From the NCBI GenBank assembly GCA_947683625.1, contig CANTUR010000039.1, positions 9,724,001-9,788,000 of the forward strand: DNA of 64,000 bases, read 5' to 3'. Every line of letters begins with the position of its first letter. Position 1 is the stretch's first letter. The translations under genes and the position numbers were made by a program. Positions 58,882 to 64,000 of the stretch are shown here, piece by piece. The notes below the pieces were generated by a model. That model was not told the origin of the DNA, did no database searches, and saw only the letters and a list, made by a program, of their open reading frames with translations. The DNA is from Mallotus nudiflorus. Its lineage: Eukaryota > Streptophyta > Magnoliopsida > Malpighiales > Euphorbiaceae.

Positions 58882-59191
58882 GGGCTAACCCTATGACATA
58901 CGAATTGAAGGATTGAAATATTAAAAGTGAGGTTTTTCCTTAAACTTTGTTCTTTTGAAGCTTTGCAAGTTTACTTGAATTGTTTCACTTCTACCTTTCA
59001 TTACAATTGCTAGGTCAGATTAAACTTAGAATTGTGTGATTGTTCATCTTATAATAGCTAAGTATCTTGCTTCAAATTAATAAGCAAGGGGTTTAGCTCC
59101 ATCAACACAACCTATCCTTGATGATCCTTTGGCAAGATTTCAAAGTTGGATGCGTGTTCGATCTCTGTTATAGGTAGGGTTCGTATCAGTT

Positions 59192-59204
59192 TGGTATCAG
59201 AGCC
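59192..59204 (+). other. gypsy-F primer binding site (initiator-Met tRNA)
   Basis: TGGTATCAGAGCC, an exact match, 3 bp after the LTR end. Confidence 0.95.
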
Positions 59205-59847
59205 AAACTTCAAGGTTTGGTTATTTATCATTTAATTTTTGTTCATAATTTCTTCTTTTTCTTCTTAATTCTTCTCAATTTCAAAAAAAAATCAAAAAAA
59301 AAAACCAATCATTGTGTTTTATGCAAAAGGGTTCAAAATCTATCAAAAGACCCTTAATTGAGTTAGTTTGTTCAATTTCCATATCTATTGAGAAAACAAA
59401 AAAAATTATTACTTTGTTTTAATTCATTGTGTTTGTGGGTTTATAACTCAAATTTGACTTCTTTTGTTAATTTTCATCGTGTATAATTTCTTGGCTTCTA
59501 AAAATTGGGTTTTTCTTGATTTTGAGCTAAGTTTTGTTCACTTGCTTATTTTCTTGTTTATTTGATTCGTGAATAGTCACTTTGAATTTTAAGTTTAATT
59601 TGATTTTTGTGATTGTGGTGTTGAGTTGATTGAGCAATTTGTGCATAATGTGCATTAGTTTTATTAGAATTGAGATTTGGGGAATTTGAGTGGTAAAAGG
59701 TGAGTGGTGAGCTCATAAAAGGGTAAAAGCCTTATTGAGTGAAACACGAGTGTGAGTGCCATTTAAATTGAGTAAAACACGTAAGGGAGTGTTTGGTGAG
59801 ATCTTTTTTATTGCTACTAATAATTTCTTATAGGAAAAATTAAAGCA

Positions 59848-60282
59848 ATGACTCAAGAAGGTGAAGAAGGAATGCCCGATTAAAAGATGTACATGAAATC
59901 CATGACCCAATTGTTTGACAAGTTGAGACTAGATTTGGTAAACCAAATTGGAGACTTGGCAGACTGAATAGACAAGATAGAGTTAAGTCATCATGGAGAT
60001 GCTAGTACAATCAATACTAGAACTCATGGGAGACATAAACAAGAGGATGACGAACAAACATCCAATTTAGACAGAAACGGGTGTGCAAGAGTTGATAATA
60101 ACTTGGGAAGCATTAAGATGAAAATTCCAAGCTTTCAAGGCAAAAGTGATGCCGAAGCCTATTTAGAATGGGAGAAAAAGTTGGAGTTCATCTTTGAGTG
60201 CCATCAATATTCCGAAGAAAAGAAGGTGAAGCTAGCTGCCATAGAGTTTTCAGATTATGCACTTATTTAGTGGGATCAATTA
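59848..60282 (+). pseudogene. gypsy-F gag, N-terminal part
   Basis: ATG at 59848 (MTQEGEEGMPD). The frame includes LGSIKMKIPSFQGKSDAEAY, LEWEKKLEFIFECHQYSEEK, KVKLAAIEFSDYALI, a stop, WDQL, then the solo LTR. In-frame stops at 59881 (TAA), 59965 (TGA) and 60268 (TAG) each lie one transition from Gln, Arg and Trp. The frame continues after the insertion as LVTSRRRN from 61086. Confidence 0.88.
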
Positions 60283-61083
60283 TAATATGAACCCTAAAAG
60301 GGATCAAAAGTGCTTGAATATGAAGAATTCAAGCTAATTAGCTTAATTTCCTATTCTAAAATTAATTAGCTTGAATTGGATAAATTTAGAGTTATTTTCC
60401 TATTTTGGAGTCAATAAGGAAGATTCTAGAAGATATGAGAAGATTCAAGGATATTCCAAGTCAAAGTCAATAAGTCAACAAGTTAAAGTCAAAGTCAAAT
60501 AGTCAACAAGTCAAAGTCAAGGATCAATGGTCAACATATGACATGGCATGTGACATGGCATGCTTCAATGTTTAGTTGTCATGAGTTGTCATTTTGCTTA
60601 GTTGTTATGAATTGTAATGAGTTGTCAATTTTGACTTTTCAAAGATGAGTTGTCATTAGTTGTCCTATTTTGAAGGAAATCTCTTTAATTAAGGATTTTC
60701 CTATATAGGTATCTTTGGGAATAAGGAATAGAACCTTTTCCTTCAAGGATTAGGTTGTTTACATGCCTATATAAGGGCTACCCTATGACATACGAATTTC
60801 AGAAGCATTGAAATATTAAAAGTAAGGTTTTTCCTTAAACTTTGTTCTTTTGAAGCTTTGCAAGTTTACTTGAATTATTTCACTTTTACCTTTCATTATA
60901 ATTGCTAGGTTAGATTAAACTTAGAATTGTGTGATTGTTCATCTTATAATAGCTAAGTATTTTGCTTCACTTTAATAAGCAAGGGGTTTAGCTCCATCTT
61001 CATAACCTTATCTTGATGATCTTGGGCAATAATTTCAAAGTTGGATGCGCATTCTATCTCTGTTATAGGTAGGGTTCGTATCA
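60283..61083 (+). mobile_element. Short solo LTR of the gypsy-F family inserted in gag
   Basis: 801 bp flanked by AATTA (60278-60282 and 61084-61088). From about 60327 to 61083 it matches 58434-59188 of the 5' LTR, including the TATA box and the terminal GGTTCGTATCA. It begins TAATATG rather than TG and lacks the first 2.5 kb of the long LTR, so it derives from a short LTR variant or was deleted. Removing it and one duplication restores WDQLVTSRRRN in frame. Confidence 0.85.
60768..60774 (+). promoter_or_regulatory. Probable TATA box of the nested solo LTR
   Basis: TATATAA, same context as 58875-58881, upstream of the long gag ORF that starts in the LTR at 61041. Confidence 0.5.
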
Positions 61084-62447
61084 AATTAGTGACTAGTAGA
61101 AGAAGGAACCATGATCGACCTATTGAGACATGGGAGGAGATGAAGGCAATCATGTGTAAGAGGTTTGTTCCTCCACACTATTATAGAGAATTGTATAATA
61201 AACTTCAAAACCTAGTGCAAGGATCTAAAAGTATAGAGGAGTATCATCAAGCAATGGAGATAGCTATGATTAAAGCAAATATTGATGAAGACCGTGAGGC
61301 AACAATGGTGAGGTTTTTGCATGGGCTGAATAGAAACATAGCCGACTTAGTGGAATTACATCACTATGTTGACATGGATGATATGTTGCACATGGCGATC
61401 AAAGTTGAGAAGCAATTGAAGTTCAAGAATTCCAAAGGCAATTCAACTTCTTCTAGTGCTTCATGGAAGTCAAATTGGAAGAATGGAGATAAGAGCTTCA
61501 CTAAGGCAAAATTTAACAACAACAAAGGAGGAAACGAAGGGGGCAATGGCAAGACCAAATACAAAGGTGAAATTCAAACTAAACGATCTCATGATGTTCA
61601 ATGTTTTAAATGTTTAGGTTATGGGCATATCTCTTCTAACTGCCCAAATAAGCGAACCATGACGATGAGGGGTAGCGAAGTCTTTAGTGAAAGTGATGAT
61701 GATGAGTGCAATTTGGAGATGCCTGAGCTTGAGGATGCAAGTGATGATGAGGCTGTACAAAGTCCATCATATGGTGAATTGCTTGTTACAAGGCGAATCA
61801 TGAATGTACAAACCAAGATGGAGGATGAGGCACAACGTGAGAACATCTTTCATACTAGATGCAAGGTGCAAGATAAGGTATGTTGTATGATCATTGATGG
61901 CGGTAGTTGTACAAATGTAGTTAGCACCATGTTAGTTAAGAAATTGCATTTATATACCATGAAGCACCCTAGGCCTTACACATTGCAATGGCTGAATGAT
62001 TATGGGGAGATAAAAGTAACTAAACAAATGAAGATAGCATTTTCCATAGGCAAATATGAAGATGAAGTATTGTGTGATGTAGTGCCTATGCAAGCTTGTC
62101 ATATTCTTTTGGGGCGTCCTTGGCAATATGATAGGAGGGCTAATCATAATGGGTTTTCTAATAGATATTCTTTTATAATGAATGATGTACCCATTACCCT
62201 TAAACCTTTAACCCCTAAAGAAGTGTATGAGGACCAAAAAGTCCTAAATCAAAGATTTAAAGAGTTTGAAAAAGAAAAAGCAATAAAAAGAGAGAGAGAG
62301 AGTTTTCATAAAAAAGAAAAGGCAAACAAGCAAAAGGAGAGCTGTGAGAAAAGTAATGAGAGGAGTGAACAAAGAGTGGAAAAAGGAGAGCTTGAGGGGA
62401 TGCACAATGAGAAAAAAAAAGTGATGCACATACAAAAGGAGAGTTGA
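61041..62447 (+). CDS. gypsy-F gag C-terminal part and protease, long open frame
   Basis: 468 codons, open. The first 16 codons come from the solo LTR (ATG at 61041); true gag sequence starts at about 61086 (LVTSRRRNHDRPIETWEEM). Gag: RFVPPHYYRELYNKLQNLVQ, EEYHQAMEIAMIKANIDEDR, MVRFLHGLNRNIADLVELHH, a Ser/Asn/Lys-rich linker, then the zinc knuckle CFKCLGYGHISSNC (about 61602-61643). Protease: CCMIIDGGSCTNVVSTMLV with an Asp-Gly-Gly active site, and HILLGRPWQYDRR. A charged coiled tail (EFEKEKAIKRERE) ends at a TGA in 62445-62447. RT follows in another frame, reachable by -1 slippage at an A9 run (62412-62420). It encodes nucleocapsid and processing functions of the element. Whether this rebuilt ORF is expressed is unknown. 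Confidence 0.85.
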   Translation: MDAHSISVIGRVRIKLVTSRRRNHDRPIETWEEMKAIMCKRFVPPHYYRELYNKLQNLVQGSKSIEEYHQAMEIAMIKANIDEDREATMVRFLHGLNRNIADLVELHHYVDMDDMLHMAIKVEKQLKFKNSKGNSTSSSASWKSNWKNGDKSFTKAKFNNNKGGNEGGNGKTKYKGEIQTKRSHDVQCFKCLGYGHISSNCPNKRTMTMRGSEVFSESDDDECNLEMPELEDASDDEAVQSPSYGELLVTRRIMNVQTKMEDEAQRENIFHTRCKVQDKVCCMIIDGGSCTNVVSTMLVKKLHLYTMKHPRPYTLQWLNDYGEIKVTKQMKIAFSIGKYEDEVLCDVVPMQACHILLGRPWQYDRRANHNGFSNRYSFIMNDVPITLKPLTPKEVYEDQKVLNQRFKEFEKEKAIKRERESFHKKEKANKQKESCEKSNERSEQRVEKGELEGMHNEKKKVMHIQKES

Positions 62448-63514
62448 GTGTGAATAAGGTAACACAAGAGAGAAAAGTAAGTTTTTATGCAAAAGAAAAA
62501 GATGTGAGGAAAGCTTTACTTTTAAGGCAGCCTATGCTTGTACTTGTTTACAAGGAATCTTATTTGAGCTCTAACGATCTTGACCCTTCTTTGCCTAGTT
62601 CTTTTGTGAGATTATTGTAGGAATTTCAAGATGTGTTTCCCGATGATATTCCTAGTGGTTTGCCACCAATAAGAGGAATAGAGCATCAAATTGACTTTGT
62701 ACCTGGTTCTATAATTCCAAATAGACCCACGTATAGATGCAATCCTGAGGAAACCAAAGAGTTGTAAAGGCAAGTTGAGGATCTTATGAACAAAGGTTAC
62801 ATTTGAGAAAGCATGAGCCCATGTGCCGTTCCAGTTTTACTTGTACCTAAGAAGGATGACACTTGGAGAATGTGTGTTGATTGTCGTCCAATTAACAAAA
62901 TAATGGAAAAGTATCATCATCCTATTCCTAGGTTAGATGATATGCTTGATGAGTTGCATGGGGCTATTATATTTTCCAAGATTAATTTGAAAAGTGGTTA
63001 TCATCAAATTTGCATGAAAGAGGGTGATGAGTGGAAAACTGCATTTAAAATAAAATATGGTTTATATGAGTGGTTAGTCATGTCTTTTGGTTTAACTAAT
63101 GCACCTAGCACTTTTATGAGATTAATGAACCATGTTTTGTGTGCTTTCATTAGAAAATTTATGGTTGTTTATTTTGATGATATACTTATATATAGTAAAT
63201 CTTTGGAAGAGTATATTGAACATGTGCATTTGGTTTTGGAAGTTCTGCGTAAGGAATGTTTGTATGCTAACCTCAAAAAGTGTAGTTTTTGCACACATAA
63301 GCTTGTTTTCTTAGGCTTTGTTATTAGTGCAAAAGGAATAGAGGTAGATGAAGAGAAGGTCAATGCAATTAAAGATTGGCCTATGCCAAGAGGAGTTAGT
63401 GATGTGCAAAGTTTTCATGGTCTTACAAGCTTTTATAGGCGATTTGTGAGGGATTTTAGTACCATTGCAGCACCATTGATCGAAGTCATTAAGAAAAATG
63501 TTGGCTTCAAGTAG
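62448..63514 (+). pseudogene. gypsy-F reverse transcriptase
   Basis: Linker VSFYAKEKDVRKALLLRQP, QDVFPDDIPSGLPPIRGIEH, QIDFVPGSIIPNRPTYRCNP, broken by stops at 62618, 62765 and 62804. Then an open 233-codon stretch from 62813: [91 protein letters not shown] (catalytic Asp pair), [40 protein letters not shown], ending in TAG at 63512 where the family has Trp. The RT core itself is well kept. Confidence 0.93.
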
Positions 63515-64000
63515 GGAGAAGCATAAGAACAAGCATTTAACATGCTTAAGGATAAGTTGACATCTGCTCCTTTTCTTACTCTACCTAATTTTTCTAAAAC
63601 ATTTGAAATTGAATGTGATGCTTCAGGTTTTGGAATTGGGGCTATTCTAATGCAAGATGGACAACCAATTGCTTATTTTAGTGAAAATTTAAATGGTGAA
63701 AGCTTGAAGTACCCCACTTATGACAAAGAGATGTATGCCTTAGTTCGCGCTCTGGAGACATGGCAGCATTATTTATTGCCTAAAGAGTTCATGATACATA
63801 CTGATCATGAATCCTTAAAGCACTTGAAGGGGCAAAATAAGCTTAACAAACGACATGCTAGGTGGAGTGAATTCATTGAGTCATTTCCTTATGTCATTAA
63901 ATACAAGCAAGGTAAAGAGAATGTTGTGGCTGATGCACTTTCAAGAAGGTATACTTTACTTGCTTCTTTAGATGCCAAATTGCTAGGATTTGAATACATA
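63515..64000 (+). pseudogene. gypsy-F RNase H, truncated by the window edge
   Basis: After stops at 63512 and 63524: [120 protein letters not shown], then [11 protein letters not shown] at the edge. The catalytic Asp, Glu and Asp positions are visible (CDAS, KEMYAL, HTDHE). Integrase would follow to the right. Confidence 0.92.

Larger units (their letters stand above)
55853..59188 (+). repeat. gypsy-F 5' LTR (3336 bp)
   Basis: TG start and CA end. The end is fixed by the primer site and by the solo LTR at 60283-61083, which ends with the same GGTTCGTATCA. Contents: a purine-rich stretch (about 56040-56310), a poly-T run (56498-56519), a tandem duplication (57505-57690), AGTCAA repeats (about 58570-58640), AGTTGTCAT repeats (about 58670-58770), and a TATA box at 58875. 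Confidence 0.9.
55853..64000 (+). mobile_element. Ty3/gypsy chromovirus-type element (gypsy-F), runs off the right edge
   Basis: The 5' LTR 55853-59188 starts TGTTGACACCC and ends TTCGTATCA, with an exact primer site 3 bp inside, then gag, protease, RT and RNase H in order on the + strand. The 3' LTR and target duplication lie outside (the left flank is ATAGT, 55848-55852). It interrupts the Sirevirus-like gag region. A short solo LTR of the same family sits in gag (60283-61083). Eight in-frame stops, all explainable by one transition each. Confidence 0.92.

Overview
This window reads as nuclear DNA of a eudicot plant. It is strongly AT-rich, the one intact-looking host gene is split by introns and encodes the plant-type pre-mRNA-processing factor PRP40C, and almost everything after about 10 kb is LTR retrotransposon of the classes usual in plants (Ty1/copia, and Ty3/gypsy chromoviral and Tat-like types). 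I cannot name the species. There are no bacterial features, CRISPR arrays, rRNA genes or tRNA genes that I could recognise.

Layout. 1-6773: the last five exons of PRP40C on the + strand, with a 3.5-kb intron that holds microsatellites and a possible MITE. 6774-9100: AT-rich 3' flank, the left arm of a long imperfect inverted repeat, and a MITE-like insertion in that arm. 9108-10160: a broken fragment of S-adenosylmethionine synthetase on the - strand. 10415-18362: a decayed Ty1/copia element (copia-A, - strand) split by a 3.2-kb solo LTR of a Tekay/Del-like gypsy family. 18590-19280: the right arm of the inverted repeat. 19364-21480: a solo LTR of Tat/Ogre type. 21541-42649: copia-B (+), a small element with 123-bp LTRs. 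It has been blown up to 21 kb by a full-length 13-kb Tekay-like gypsy (24759-37778, - strand, itself hit by a 1455-bp solo LTR) and by a second Tekay solo LTR (38908-42315). 43856-48529: copia-C (+), a relative of copia-B with a 3' LTR cut short. 48530-55852: a Sirevirus-like copia (- strand) with a possible envelope-like ORF and repeated short palindromes. 55853-64000: a second gypsy element (gypsy-F, +) with a 3.3-kb 5' LTR, which carries a short solo LTR of its own family inside gag and runs off the right edge.

The nest can be read as a stratigraphy because most boundaries have visible target-site duplications: TAATT (11782-15016), AACTT (copia-B), TAAAG (full Tekay), GTTTA (28010-29464), GCTGC/GTTGC (38908-42315) and AATTA (60283-61083). 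In each case removing the insert rejoins the reading frame or repeat it interrupts. All retroelement coding regions carry stops or frameshifts. In gypsy-F every in-frame stop I checked is one C-to-T or G-to-A transition away from a sense codon.

The most unusual signal is a 310-bp block in the Tekay LTR (best seen at 14093-14400) that folds into a string of hairpins. Two tandem hairpins share nearly the same loop but have different, internally matched stems, and both are kept in all four LTR copies of the window. This looks like a selected RNA structure. Second is the 8010-19280 inverted-repeat unit that encloses the SAM-synthetase fragment, which may be a gene-capturing DNA transposon.
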